A DNA stretch of 64,000 bases from Chlorophyllum brunneum (lineage: Eukaryota > Basidiomycota > Agaricomycetes > Agaricales > Agaricaceae), in the NCBI GenBank assembly GCA_963576785.1, contig OY756142.1:1116001-1180000 (forward strand). The letters are read 5' to 3'. A program made the position numbers and the translations under genes. The notes beneath the pieces are model-generated. The model made no database searches. It worked only from the letters and a program-made list of their open reading frames with translations, and had not been told where the DNA came from. How positions within the stretch are numbered: the stretch's first letter is position 1; each line of letters begins with the position of its first letter. This document shows, piece after piece, positions 1 to 11,791 of the stretch.

Positions 1-2186
1 TGCGCACCCGAACGTATGCTATTTGAACAGGTGAGACAACCATGCCAGTGCGCCTGAGCCTTAATAACGTTTGGTGTTGCCCCGCCAAATACGCAGGCCA
101 TTGGTTATGCTCCTTGAGGATCTCGGTGTAAGCAAGGACGCCTTCTTGGCACTTCAGGACAAGGAAGTTGCCGAAGCTCGAACCATACATGACAGTATTG
201 ACCATTTCCGGTCTGTTCTATGGGGACATGGTCTCGGACGACCGTTCAGATTCTCTTACTTGGTCAAGCAGCTACAGGACCTAAGTTTGGAAATCAACAG
301 CAAGAATCCCGACAAATTTAACATCGACACCCCATTCCTAAAGCAAATACGAGAAGTTGCTATGATGGACATCATGAGAGATATCAAACATAGCGCAAGA
401 ATTTTGGTGCCTGACAGTCATCTTCTTGTTGGAATCGTGGATGAAGGCCCAGCCTACGTCAATGCTGGGTTTGAAAACGTCTACTGTCTACCCCCAGGAT
501 TCATTTATGGTGAGCAGGAAACACACCTACCTTTAACCCGACAATGATCGTTGTTAGTTTGCGTCCAAAGGGCTTTCGACCAGGAGCCAGAGTGGTTAGA
601 AGGTCATTGTATGGTTACCCGCAGTCCGGTCGCACACATAGGAGATGGTACGTGTTTGCGACTCTGAATGGAACTAGTGACTCAGGAAGAGCATTAGTTC
701 AGCGCGTCCGAGCGATAGGAAAGCCTCCTCAGGGGATGCTCTGCCTGTTTGCTCATATAAAGAATGTTCTTGTGATGTCATCTCAAGGTGTGGCAATAGC
801 GAAGCAGCCAGTATTTCCCGTTCTGACGACTGACACCTAGGAAAGCGCCCACTGGCGTCTTGTTTAGGAGGTGGCGATGTAGACGGGTAGGAATCAGAAT
901 CCTCTCCCCTAGATGTACCACTGAAAAGAGCGCAGAGATCTTTTCCAGATCATACAATACGAACCTCTACTCCCTATGACGTATGAGTTGCCAATGGAAT
1001 ACGTATCTATGGGTATCAAGGAAATTCAAACCGAGTGTACCGTCAACGACATATGTGACTTCGTCGTCGAATACATCAATTCTGATGTCCTGGTATGTTC
1101 TTATATTTTCAGGCTTAGGGTGGTTTTTAAGACGCATCAGGGCCTCCTGTCGGATCGTTTACTCATGATTGCAGGTGAGATGACCACTGTTGATATAGAT
1201 GGTTCATGGCCGTTGCTCATATTTGCAAATAGATCAGTCCAAAGTAATGCACGTGTAAGGCTTTCGAGTCCGCAGAAACTGACTTCCAATGTAGCAAGGG
1301 ATGAACGACGAAAATTGCATTCGCTTAGCTGAGCTTTGTTCGCAGGTACGAGTCGTATCCACCGCTGATGAAATTATTAATTTAAATAAATATACAGGCC
1401 GTCGACTACCCTAAGAACGGGATAGCTGTGGACCTCAATAAAGAAATCCTACCGAAAACGCTGATTCGATGCAAACCAGATTGGCATGCGGCCGAGGTTG
1501 TGTCCCCTCGGGAGACAGATTATTACACCTCGACGCGTGCGCTCGGAGAACTCTATCGAAACATCTCGCTCACGGATCCGGAACCTATGGAGACACCCTC
1601 GGGTTATCGCGAGCCACTCCGAGACCCCATCTCTCAAGTCTTGCGAGAGAAGGTGGAGTTCTACATCGGGGATCTGGTTCTACCGACCAAGGTAGCAGAT
1701 GAACCGCTGGAAATTCTTTACCAAAGCTACATGGAGGAGCTCAATTACATTCGCTCCACCCACACGCTTTCCAACACGCCTGGAGCTAAACTTCTCGAGG
1801 CTGAAGTGGTCGCTGGCACGATCCTCGCCAAGTGCTCACAGAAGAGATGGAGGAGCGATAGGATCTATAGGATGCGGCTTCATACCACAACGCTTGTGAA
1901 GGAGACCAAGAATGAGCTACTATCACAGAAGGAGGACTATGACTTTGAGGAGCTGATGGAGGGTTTGAAGCGGGCATGGCGAGCCTGGGAATTGAGCCAG
2001 AAGCGACCCTTCAACGAAGATGGGGCCAATAGTTTCGGCTTCATTGCTCTCGACGTCATTTTCGACATTCTGGAGCGTTTAAGGGATGGCTCAAAGGACG
2101 CGGGAGCCCAAGTTACATCTGACCCCTATGAATCTTCGGTCACATCCTACCTCGAGTCAGAAATCCAGGACTTTGGCCTGGTTTGA
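1..2186 (+). CDS. RNA-dependent RNA polymerase, quelling type (5' end outside window)
   Basis: Cellular RdRP that makes double-stranded RNA in fungal RNA silencing. The window holds about 569 C-terminal residues; the start lies before base 1. Ten exons join cleanly across introns 31-96, 510-557, 648-697, 788-840, 887-935, 1093-1140, 1175-1232, 1244-1294 and 1346-1397. Family blocks appear in order: LNRPLVMLLEDLG, DEGPAYVNAG, VTRSPVAHIGDVQRVRAIG, GKRPLASCLGGG followed by the catalytic DVDGD (codons split by the intron at 887-935), then DFVVEYINSDVLG and an IADQS block. All three catalytic aspartates are intact once spliced, so the visible part looks functional. One exon (1233-1243) is only 11 nt. 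The last, long exon ends at a TGA at 2184-2186. The family call is firm; which paralogue this is cannot be told without the N terminus. Confidence 0.93.
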
Positions 2187-2356
2187 GTAGATTACAACCT
2201 GAAGTAAAGCTTACTATCCTCTCGCAGACGGACCTGAATCGCTGCACTTGTACGAGCGAAACGTTGATATCAGATTTGTACCTTAATATCACATCTTATC
2301 TCCTGTTGACATCAATACTGTCTCACGAACTACTTCAGTGTGACCCGGATCACACC

Positions 2357-3747
2357 ATGTCGACACCACTAACCGAAACTGAGAATATGGATACGAAGAG
2401 CGCCAACCAAGATCTCCTACTTGTCATTTTCATTCATGGGTTCAAGGGTACTGATGAGACGTTTGGGGAGTTTCCGAAGCGGCTGCGACATATCCTTTCT
2501 GAGTCAGTGGACAACGTTCAAGTCGAAAGTACTCTATTCCCTGCATATGAAGTACGTTTCCAGGAACATCGCGCGGTCTCAAACTAATGTTCTGTTTACT
2601 AGACGAAGGGGGAATTGGTAGGTACATAAAACTCTTGTTATATTGTTGCGAGTTTTCAACGGTCCAGTCGGAATAGAACGCAGCAGTCGTTCGTTTCGCA
2701 GATTGGCTTACAATGCTGACGGTTCAACGCGAGAACAAGTATGGAGGCGGGGCCGGGAGTGCTAAGATCGTGCTCTGTGGGCACAGGTGCGTATCCTTCG
2801 AGGTTGCTAAATTGTCAGCACCGTATCTACCCATGTCCTTGTAGCATGGGCGGCTTTCTCGCCGCAGACTCTGTGCTCGAGTTTGTAAGGACAAGGCCCG
2901 ACCAAGACTGCCCTCTATGGCCCAGAATTATTGCATGCGTCACCTTCGATACCCCAGTACGACACACTTTACGCTGCGCGCGTTGCTGCTTTCCTGAACA
3001 GATTTATGCAGTTCTTGGGGATTAACCCGTCCGTTGTCAAGAACGGTGTTACTAAAGTTGCTGAGTATGCCCATGCCGCAACAACTGCTGGTTCAGCAAT
3101 CTTCGGTTCCTTTGCTGGTTTCGGTGCACATAAACTTACTGAAACGCGAGCTAATTCTTCCAATGTGTCAGCCCCCACGTCGTTGTGGGGTAGCTGGGCT
3201 CCTGCTGCTTTCACCGTCGGTGGAGCATTGTTGGCCGGCGCAGCTGCGGGAGGGGCCTACTACAAACGGGACGATCTCAACCAGGGCTATTCCTGGCTCA
3301 TGGATCATATGAAATATGCCGGCAATGTATGGGATGAACCAACACTTCGAAGTCGCATTGATGCTCTAGTTGATATGCAAGAGAAGTATGGAATATTGTT
3401 TCAAAAGTGCGCCTCTTCTCCGACAACTCTTTGTTTAGGGCTTATTTATAGCTAGTTTCTATGTTCATCTACCTGAAGCACCGCCCACCCATCTCACACC
3501 GCGGACGTTCATTGTCCAGCCGAAACGGGCGTCTCGTGAATGGAAGCACTTCTCTGCCGTCAGGAATAAGCGGACGTCCGATGAGGTGCAAGGACATACA
3601 AGCATGTTCAGTGCGAAGGCCAACGATGGGTACTATAACCTTGGACTCGACACAGCAAAATTAATCCAACAAGCTGTTCGGATTGCTCGTGAACCCAAAT
3701 TTGTTGAAACGGGACCTTCCAGAGAAACTACCGTAGTTCAGACGTAG
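2357..3747 (+). CDS. DUF676-type alpha/beta hydrolase (putative lipase)
   Basis: Six exons (2357-2551, 2603-2617, 2677-2786, 2845-2956, 3012-3406, 3456-3747) give 372 residues in one frame; the second exon is only 15 nt. Near the N terminus is VIFIHGFKG, the oxyanion-hole strand of alpha/beta hydrolases, and the nucleophile elbow GHSMGGF spans the intron at 2787-2844. A Gly/Ala-rich hydrophobic stretch around 3205-3260 (FTVGGALLAGAAAGG) could sit in a membrane. The pattern matches the DUF676 serine hydrolase family of fungi, which includes lipases acting on membranes. The substrate is unknown. The start is the first ATG in frame with the hydrolase core, 170 bp after the RdRP stop on the same strand. 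Confidence 0.85.
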
Positions 3748-3804
3748 GAAGATGTGGATTGTGTACGAGTAAATTCAGTAGATTGATTCATTACAAATGT
3801 ATCA

Positions 3805-4564
3805 TCATGACTTCAGCGAAAGGCGCATGGCATAAGCATCTTCACCATCCGCATCTACCGAATGCCGGTATCAGGACCATGTATAGGATCAAACCACACC
3901 AAACTTACAGTATCCCCTTTCTATATCTTTGACTGTGAACCCCAGAGTATCCCGGTAGAGACTCAGCGCCGCACGATTTGACTTGCGAACATGGAGCGAA
4001 ACATAAGCAGCACGATAGACGCTAGCCATCGCCTCTTCTAGAACCTATTTTCAATATATGCGTACTGGTAGATTCATGATGGGAGCAGCGTACGAGATTG
4101 AACCATCAGTTTCTTTGCTAGACCGAGTCGTCTGTATGGTCGTAGCACGGAGATAGAGGTGACATGTCCATGGGGCTCTTCATCGTCCTTTAGATCTTCT
4201 TCCCTATACAGGTTCATAGGTGTTAGTATGGGAGTAAAGTGTACAGTCGGCATTACATTTTGGCCAGAATATAGCCAACGATCCGTCCTTTATGGTCCTC
4301 GGCGACGTAAGAAAGCGATGGCCAAGTCATGGCATGGTAGAGATCTGATGTGTTAGGTTATGCGTTCACTAAATCCCTTGTTTATTCCTCTGAAGAGGCT
4401 CAAGGACAGGGATACGAACAGTATCTCATCGTGTAATTTTCCGGCAGGTTCTGGAGATTGCATGCTTGCATGCCAACGAGATCGTCCACCTGCGCAAAAC
4501 TGTTGGATCTAGCTGATCGAGGAAAAATATGTCAAACGCTCACTTTGATAGGTCGTACGTTCAT
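3805..4564 (-). CDS. ARD1: N-terminal acetyltransferase NatA catalytic subunit (ARD1/NAA10)
   Basis: Transfers acetyl from acetyl-CoA to the N termini of nascent proteins as the catalytic half of NatA on the ribosome, with NAA15 as partner. Read on the minus strand and spliced over about five short introns it gives roughly 160 residues starting [20 protein letters not shown], then [11 protein letters not shown], a [10 protein letters not shown] strand, and the acetyl-CoA loop RPYRRLGLA, which fits the R-x-x-G-x-A consensus. The tail has [15 protein letters not shown] and [13 protein letters not shown] before the stop at 3805-3807. Length and order match the ARD1 core without the long C-terminal tail of animals. 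No single long reading frame exists because the exons are short, so it is easily overlooked. Confidence 0.92.
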
Positions 4565-4770
4565 GAGTCCAGATGGTTTAGAAATGGTGAGAAGCCAAAG
4601 GCTGTATGGGCGTCAATATTTGCTGGAATTTTGATGCATCAACAGTCGACAAACACGTAACAATTTTTGCGGGAGAAATGCTCATGAACACGTACAATGT
4701 ACGAACAAAGAGCTTCCATATACAATATACAATCTAGACATTAGAGATCTTCTACAGAACCCATCAACCT

Positions 4771-6501
4771 TCAGGTGACTACAACATGTCCCAAACTGCC
4801 CACCAACTTTTTCTTGGGTGTACCATCGGGTTTTGTTCCAACGATCTCAATTTTCATTTCCACGGTCGGGATTTCCTCCTTCAAGGCCTCATCAAGTCTG
4901 TCATCGAGGAAAGCCGATGAAAGTTGGCAGATTGTATCAAGGATTGAAAGGTCATGCTTTTTACGAAGACCAGGAAGAATAGAGAAATCCGAGAACGATA
5001 CATGCTGGCTACCGACTGAAGAGCAAGTATCAGCATTATTTGGGTTAGAGAGAGAGCAACGGGATAGAACTAACGAATAGTTGCTATACGATGCCCTTGA
5101 GGCTCCCAGGTCGCCATAACGTCTTGAAGCCGAAGGAAATGGTCCTTCCACAATGTGAAGGCTTCTGAATTGATGACAAACACTTTTGGCACCTCTTCAA
5201 GTCGCCTTACGGAAGAGAGGCCGTCGTCCCCAGTAGCTGTTTCGTCTAAAGATGCTTGGACCAAAGACTCCAGCGGTACAAGGTCCTCCTGGGATTCCTC
5301 GGTAGCACAATATGGTACAGGACCTGGTGAAGGGAGGGGGTCCAGCCAAGGGTCAAGCACGACGACTTTGGAAACTGGGACACGCCGGTAATTCTCAGCG
5401 GGTCTGATCGCTAGTAAGGAAAACTAATCCCTGTCAATCAAACTATTGGAGGAATGGCAAGGCCAACTCACAGCGGTGGCACCACCAAAGGAATGACCAG
5501 TGAGGATAATGTCTTCATGGTGTTTAATTATGCTACTTCCGCAGGAAGCGGGGCTAGACCAGCTTGCCTTATCAAACGAGCTGCCGTCTATGGTTTCCAT
5601 CTCAACGGTTGAATCCCCTTCGAGGAACCTTTGGAAGGTTTCATACATTATGTGTATCTCATGATGGCGGAACACGAGCTGTTCGCCTCGCAGGGGCTTC
5701 GGATAATCCTTGGGGGGTTCACCCTTCTCCCAGCTAGAAGAGACATCTGTGAACTATATAAAGGTACGAGAAAAGGCAGTATCACTCACAAGACATCTGT
5801 CTCACGGAGATATGTAAAATTTCGATACGTAATCTTACTGTCTGCTTCGCATGACTTGGACACACAAGCTATACCAGTTCCATCTCGATGTTCCAACGCC
5901 AATATGACTCGTCCAGAAGCAGCAAGGCGGGAACAAAATTGGCTATAAGCTGTCCGACTTCCTCCCAGGCCGTGCGAGAAAATGACCAGGGGCCATTGTT
6001 TTTTTAATGAACATTTTGCTTTTTCTGGGTGCAGAAGAGACGCGTTACGATACACAGGAACCTAGGCCGATCGTGTTTAAGATTAACATTACGATTGGAC
6101 TCGAACGTAAGTGAAATCACCTTGATCAGTGAACCAAAGAAGTATACAACGGGCCACAAGAGCCAGAATGAGATGCCGGAATAATTGGATAAACCCAATA
6201 AAGAGTCCTTCAAGGGCCTTGGGAGGCAATGTCTATCAGCTGAGGTAGTGAGTACTCAGAAGTAGGTCTCCAACCTGAACAGCCAATCAACACCCTTTGA
6301 GGGACTGTTAGACGTATCCGCAGGGTAGTACGCCGTGAATGCAACCTCCTCCAACTGCAACGCGTGGTCTGTTGATCCTGGCCCTGGGCTTCTCGGATTC
6401 TTCAGCCTGGCGTTCCCAATAGGTCTCGCAGGCCTCACTGGAGTAGCAAAAGTTGTCACACCGACAGGAAAGCGCCCATGAGCGGGTGGGAGTGAGAGCA
6501 T
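4771..6501 (-). CDS. Platelet-activating-factor acetylhydrolase-like alpha/beta hydrolase
   Basis: Member of the PAF-AH (p63) family, serine esterases that remove short or oxidised sn-2 acyl groups from phospholipids. Exons in order: an N-terminal part from 6501 (MLSLPPAHGRFPVG ... EEVAFTAYYPAD), a piece near 6100-6210, one at about 5800-6050 with PLVIFSHGLGGSRTAYS (oxyanion strand), one at about 5480-5700 carrying the elbow GHSFGGATA, one at about 5080-5370 (VVVLDPWLDPLP, the acid-bearing strand), and a last exon ending at 4771. A His suited to the triad is seen in GSQHVSFSDF. All three catalytic regions are therefore present. The neighbouring ARD1 lies on the same strand about 200 bp downstream. 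Exact inner splice sites are less sure than the ends. Confidence 0.85.
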
Positions 6502-6920
6502 GGATGTTGTCGTTGATGCTGAGAATCAGAATCCAAAGACCGAATCCATCTAAATAAAAGGTATTTAAACTGGCGACGCGCTGCGGCGAGCCTGCACGAT
6601 GAGTAAATCAGCCGTCGTCAGGCACCGTAAAGCCCGGACATTGGTCAAGAATTAGTAATAAGTAGCGATCAACGGCTACAAGTCTGGTCCGGTAGACAAT
6701 CTTTCACTAGGGGTTTCCATTAGGTAGTAGAAGGATGAGTCACAAAGCTGCTATGTGTGTCTGTAATTCTGTCTCTAAATGCGAGATTATACCATCAAAG
6801 AAATGCGCGAGAGGAAAGAAAAGGAGATAAACAGAAGGATGTACGGATCAAGATTGCGGACTAGACTGAAGAAATCGACATATAGTACAGTGGCAATACA
6901 TAATTAGGGGAAGAGATGAA
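6502..6920. other. Intergenic stretch between two minus-strand genes
   Basis: 419 bp from the start of the PAF-AH-like gene to the stop of GRR1. It must hold the promoter of the former and the 3' end of the latter. An AT-rich patch at 6549-6572 (minus-strand TTTAAATACC) is about 60 bp before the start codon and could serve as a TATA-like element. No gene is seen. Confidence 0.4.
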
Positions 6921-9586
6921 TCAATAGCGAGCGGGGGTTCCTCCCGCTGCCGGCGGGGGCGGGGGCGGAGGCGGAGTCAGAGGATAATGATGATTGGCAT
7001 TCTCTTGTGGGTTACGTCCAAAGTGAAATACATCTCGCAATGTCCTCCTCATGTTCCACTGATTTCCCTCTGTGCCAGCTGCACCAACATACATAGATGG
7101 AGGGACTGCCTCTGGGGCTGACCAATGATTAGTGTCCATTGAATTGATATGGGGACCAACAACAGGCGTGTCCATATCCATTCCGTCGTGTTGTGCATAA
7201 TGAGTCGCTTGAACTGGCTGCTGGTGATCATGCTCGACGGGATGAGGGTTGGGCGTGGGGATTTGCGTGTTCAGTGGGCCGTGACTTGAACTAGAAGGTG
7301 TTTCAACGATCGGAAGCATATCCGTTATCGCCTGGTTACCCTCTGCGTTGTGACGCCCGCGCCTGGAAGGACCAGCAACGGGAATAGCGATGCCATCCTG
7401 AATCTGTGCGTTCAGCCGGCTGGTGGCGCCAAGAATGTTGACAGAGGGAGGGACGTTGTTTCCCTGTCGTCCTGCGCCAACAGTCGAAGTTGGGATGGTC
7501 CCAGCGCGAGGAGATCTATCACGATTGAACATGAATTCATGCGCCTGCGGTTGGCCGACACCACCACGACCTCCACGTTGAACGGTCACGTTCGCCAGGG
7601 TTGTAATTGGCACCACGGGTGGCTGATCAGGCTCGGCCTCTTCAGCATCGGGTTCCGGTGTGCCATCATCGTTGAATTGCTCATAGTCGTCGTCCTCGTA
7701 CTCTGTATCATCTGTGCCATTCATCTCGTTCATACTGTCGAACAACTCCGTCAGAAAATTTCGCAACTGTGATATGCCCTTCCCGGAGTAGACGCAGAAG
7801 GCCATACGCTGAGCCGAGTTAAAGTCCTTGATGTGATATCAGCAACGGGACACCCAACTTTAGAAAAAAAGGATGATTTCACCTTGGGTGCTTCGCGACA
7901 GAACCTTTGAAGTTCAGGATTACGGAAGGCGGGAATGCCGGTCAAGCTCAAATGGGTTAATTTATGGAGTTTTTGTAACAAGAAGTGAATGGCCATTACT
8001 GTGATTTGATCACAGTATGAGAGATGAATACGTTCCAGAGTGGCATGGCGTTCGGCCAGGGCATATATGGCCTCGTCTGTCAGGTTATTGACTCGCACAA
8101 GCCCAACTCTGCGAAGTTTGGGCAGCGCGGACAGTTCGAAGACGGACATATCAGTGAGTAGGGTACAGTCTGGAAAGAGATGAGTAAAATTATACTAGGT
8201 GCTGATTGAAAGCGACACACTTGCAAAATCGATGTATCTTAGCCTCGTGCAAGACCTAGCGAGAATGCGGATTGACCTGTCTGTAATCTTGTTCGCGTGG
8301 CCAAGGTGGAGGTAGTGTAGACATCTGTTGAGCTTGCTTATGGCCTCGACCGCTCTATCAGTGAGCAGAGCGCATTTCGACAAAACCAAGTTTCGAATTT
8401 TGGGAGCATGAGTAATGATGCCTTCAATGGCGTCGTCCGTGATCTTTGTGCACGCTGTCAAATCCAACATGCGAATGTGTTCAAAAGAACGGTTAAGGAT
8501 CAGAGGAGGCATTGACCTGGAAGGATCGATCGTATTTGAGGGGAAGGGATTGAAATCAGGCAGTACCCTCTGTGAGACTCTTGGGGGAGCAGGGAATGCA
8601 CTATCTGTCAACTCGGGACAGTGGGAAAGGCGCATTTCGCGCATATGGGTGGAGTGCTGCCACAGGCTCCGCACGCCAATATCCGTAATCTGAGCACAGA
8701 AATTGAGGTCGATTTCAAGCAGTAGTGGACAAGATTTGGCAAGGCTGATGACCGCGTCATCGGTGATCGCGGAAACACTACTGAGTTTAACACGACGAAG
8801 AAGCGGGCAGCTTTCGGCCAAGGCCAGAATACCTGCATCGGTCACTCTGACGCAGCCTGCAAGGTTGATTCCCTGCAGTCGTCTTGCGGCGTGTGCGAGA
8901 CCAACAAGAGCACCGTTGGTAGTCTGAGAGCAGTTGGTGAGATCGATGGCAATGAGATTCTGAAAGCGCGCGAAGAAGTGCATCAAGAGTTCTCCGGATA
9001 CACCCCTGCAGTTGACCAGGGTCAAGCGCTCGAGTCGGTCGCAATGAAGGAAGTGGAAGAGGACATCATCTTTGAGATATGGTGCGAGGCTTAAAAGATT
9101 GAGGCGGCGGATGAAGCGAGCATAGGTGAATGTCTGTTGTGGAGATCCCAGTATACGACCCATCTTGACCATAGTTCCGTACTTTGGGAAGTTGGGTTTG
9201 TGCCAGAGCAACTCGATAGCACACTCGCACCAGGTTCTGGATACTCGAGTGCAGTGTAGGAGATCCCGTGTAGCGGTGACGTGTTTGAAAATGTTGATGA
9301 GGATTTCTGGAGGAACACGGGAGATGGGGGAGGAGTCGTTTGGAAATGCGGAGGCAATGGTGGGTGATTTGGATGACCAGTGGGCTGAGACAGGTAGCAA
9401 GGGAATGAGCTGGGTGTCTTGACCGGCGAAGAAGGTGGATTTTCCGGGTTCATCGTCGTCGTACTCGTCGGAAAGAGAGGTGTTGGACGGTGCCTGGTGT
9501 CTGTACATGGGAGATGGGGGGAAGGATAACGAGGAGGCTGGCCAGAGACCTGGTACCGCGAGGTGTGGCATCTGCTGACTAAGCAT
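6921..9586 (-). CDS. GRR1: F-box/leucine-rich-repeat protein of the GRR1 type (SCF ubiquitin ligase)
   Basis: Substrate receptor of an SCF ubiquitin ligase; in yeast GRR1 controls glucose signalling and G1 cyclin turnover. The large first exon (about 8221-9586) carries a disordered N terminus, an F-box (VPPEILINIFKHVTATRDLL ...) and a long run of cysteine-containing LRRs such as LTLVNCRGVSGE and INLAGCVRVTDAGI. Two further exons add the last repeats (FANCTLLTDMSVFEL, junction at about 8150-8220) and a tail after the intron at about 7812-7868. The tail is acidic (DDTEYEDDDYEQ) and ends in an eight-proline run just before the stop at 6921. The start at 9586 is the first Met of the open frame; MYRHQAPSN, 26 codons on, is an alternative. 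It starts only 42 bp from the divergent gene at 9629. Confidence 0.9.
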
Positions 9587-9628
9587 TCCCCACTGCCATC
9601 TGCTGGTCCGCTAAGACGCTGCTCACCA

Positions 9629-10154
9629 ATGCTCCCTTCTCTCCAACCCACCCCCTCAGATGCCACCACATTCGATGACTTCGTAGCATCACACCACATG
9701 CCCCCTCCTGGCCCAGATTTCTATCGAGCACGGCGACAGCTTTGGCTCACTCCCCGACCACACAGATCTCGCAGTTCTCGCGTTTTTTCGATCTCACTTA
9801 CAAACTTAGAGCATGTTCTACAAACACCCGAAGCTGTGTACAGCGACTCGTGTTGGGAAAAGGGGATTGGAAAAGTTTGGAAGGGTCTGTCCAAAGGCGA
9901 ACGTCTCAAGTATAGATTGCCTCTGAGTGTCATTGTACGTCTGCTTCTTCTAAGAATAGAGTGATCATTGAATGTCGAATCCATTCAAGATCAAAGTCGT
10001 CCATGCATCCTGGGTACGCGATGACACTTGGCCGGCGGGTCTGCGAGCCCCAGAACCCGACGACGAACTTGCCGATGAAATCTCGAATGAACCGATGGTT
10101 ATCGAGCGGATCGTTGGAACAAATCCGCACTTACAACCAGCTGCGACATCGTGA
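9629..10154 (+). CDS. Small conserved protein of unknown function
   Basis: Two exons, 9629-9934 and 9990-10154, give 156 residues: MLPSLQPTPSDATTFDDF, then PPPGPDFYRARRQLWLTP, a middle part with WEKGIGKVWKGL, and after the splice IKVVHASWVRDDTWPAGLRA. The tryptophan-rich WVRDDTWPAG block and the phase-0 splice make it look like a real gene, and it resembles small proteins I associate with mushroom genomes; I cannot assign a function. No signal peptide or membrane segment is seen. It starts 42 bp from GRR1 on the opposite strand, so the two share a very short promoter region, or one true start lies further in. An in-frame Met at 9563 would overlap GRR1 and is less likely. Confidence 0.6.
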
Positions 10155-10320
10155 TGTTACCTGTACTTTAGGGAATTGGCACATCATTGGCTTGCTAAAT
10201 ACAGGATGTCGTGAATCGATGCAGATGGGCCGGGTCTAGTGAACATGTGCACCGCAGACGCGGAACTCGGAGAAGCTGATGGGACGGGATGGAGGGTGGG
10301 GGAGGTACTTGGAACAAGGC

Positions 10321-10778
10321 TCAGGATCGCGATGGAGGAGAGACCTGAAGGGATGATCCCGAAGCTGTAGTGAGGATGATCAGAGAGCTTACAAGTATCA
10401 CACCATCTCCTCTGATGAAAAGCATCTCCCATTTCCGTTTTGCAACCTAAAAACATATAAATTTTTGACGCCGGATATCTATCCTCACAGAAAACGTACG
10501 TTGATAGCTTGGTCTGATGACTCTGTGTCTACAATCATGACGGTTTCTTCAACCTCGCTGAGTATGAGGTTCATATGTCCGTCGTAGGCCTTGACGGAGG
10601 GTGTTGATGAACACGAACCCAGACTTGAACGGAGGCATATGCTCACATGAAGGATGCCAGTCAGTTCCCTGTCTCCTCTTAGCTTCACAAAGACACGTTC
10701 ACTGAGAGACAGTCTGATCAAGTCAAAGGGTTCCTGGATGCCGGATGCGACCGCGGGCTCCATGTTGGAGGAGGTCAA
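10321..10778 (-). CDS. LSM3: U6 snRNA-associated Sm-like protein LSm3
   Basis: Subunit of the LSm2-8 ring on U6 snRNA in the nucleus and of the LSm1-7 ring in mRNA decay. Four exons give about 99 residues: [13 protein letters not shown], then Sm1 motif residues in [36 protein letters not shown] after the first intron, a short linker, and the Sm2 motif [11 protein letters not shown], with VSPPSRS after the last intron. The stop is at 10321-10323. Length is that of LSm3 proteins elsewhere. The linker between the Sm motifs is a little shorter than usual. It diverges from the U1-C gene with 119 bp between the two start codons. Confidence 0.93.
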
Positions 10779-10897
10779 ATCAATGTCGCAGCATTCAGAT
10801 TAGAGTCACATGACCTCCGCTATTTTGAACTCCGCAAGACCTTCAAACAACGACTTGAACGTCGAACACAGTGTCCACGTCGTTCGCGACTTTCATC
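10779..10897. promoter_or_regulatory. Shared divergent promoter of LSM3 and U1-C
   Basis: Only 119 bp separate the start codons of two spliceosomal genes transcribed in opposite directions, so both core promoters and 5' leaders must fit here. No clear TATA box is visible. Joint control is an inference from spacing. Confidence 0.5.
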
Positions 10898-11791
10898 ATG
10901 CCTGTGAGTATCCACGGCAGAATCTTCCGCACCAGGCTTCTGACATATCATGGGTTGATTGCTTAGAAACATTATTGTGACTACTGCGATGTTTTCCTAA
11001 CCCACGACTCTGCATCAGGTGAGTCCGTCACCTTGATTTTGACGTCTGGCCAAGTTCTGACTTGCTTGCATTGTCAGTTCGAAAGGCTCATAATAGTGGT
11101 CGTAATCATTTGGCGAACGTTAGGGATTATTATGCATGTGTGTTCGTCTCCTCGGCTCTATCAGGACTTCGCTCATGCCATTTCCCATAGCATTAGGACA
11201 CGACAAGGCTCAGAATATCATTGATCAGATTACAGCAGCCTATGAATCAACAGGAGGACCTCCTCCGGGTGGCTTTGGTTTTGGCCCTCAACACCTAGGA
11301 GCTCCGCCTCCAAACTTCGGCCCTCCTCCTGGATTCGGCGGTCCTATGCCTCCCCCAGGCTTCAATGGTGGTGCGTATAGAGGAGCTCCATCAGTATTCG
11401 CGCTAATCTTGGCTATACCAGGTCGTCCTCCATTCCCTCCCGGGCCAGGTTTTCCCCCCATGATGCCCCCAGGTGCACCACCCTTCCCTCCTAATGGAAT
11501 GCCTGCACCAGGGATGCCTCCCTCTGGTGCCTTCCCTCCCGGCAAGTGGCACTTCCTACCCTCTCCAAAGCCATAACTTATGTTTTCTTAGGGGGACCAC
11601 CTTTTCCCCCCAGTGGAGGGCCCGCCGGTCCCAACAGCCAAGCACCTTTCCCTTCCACCAACTCCAATTCTCCACCGGGTGGTTTTCCACCTGGTGGCCC
11701 ACCGCAAGATCAACAAACGCCAGTCAATGGCCCTCAACCAGGCGGGATGATGCACCCTGATAGGATGAGGATGATGAGTGGTGGAAGGTAG
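10898..11791 (+). CDS. YHC1: U1 small nuclear ribonucleoprotein C
   Basis: Zinc-finger protein of the U1 snRNP that stabilises base pairing between U1 snRNA and the 5' splice site. The first exon is just ATG CCT, then an intron of about 70 bp. Spliced, the N terminus reads MPKHYCDYCDVFLTHDS followed by VRKAHNSGRNHLANVRDYY, the U1-type C2H2 finger (C-x2-C and H-x5-H). After LGHDKAQNIIDQITAAYE the protein becomes a Pro/Gly/Met-rich tail up to MMHPDRMRMMSGGR and the stop at 11789-11791, the usual form of U1-C. At least four introns occur, including one inside the proline-rich tail (about 11372-11421). It shares its promoter region with LSM3. Confidence 0.94.

Noticed and set aside
8415..9094. 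Several plus-strand frames of 60-98 codons within GRR1.
   Set aside because: They are opposite-strand shadows of the leucine-rich repeats.
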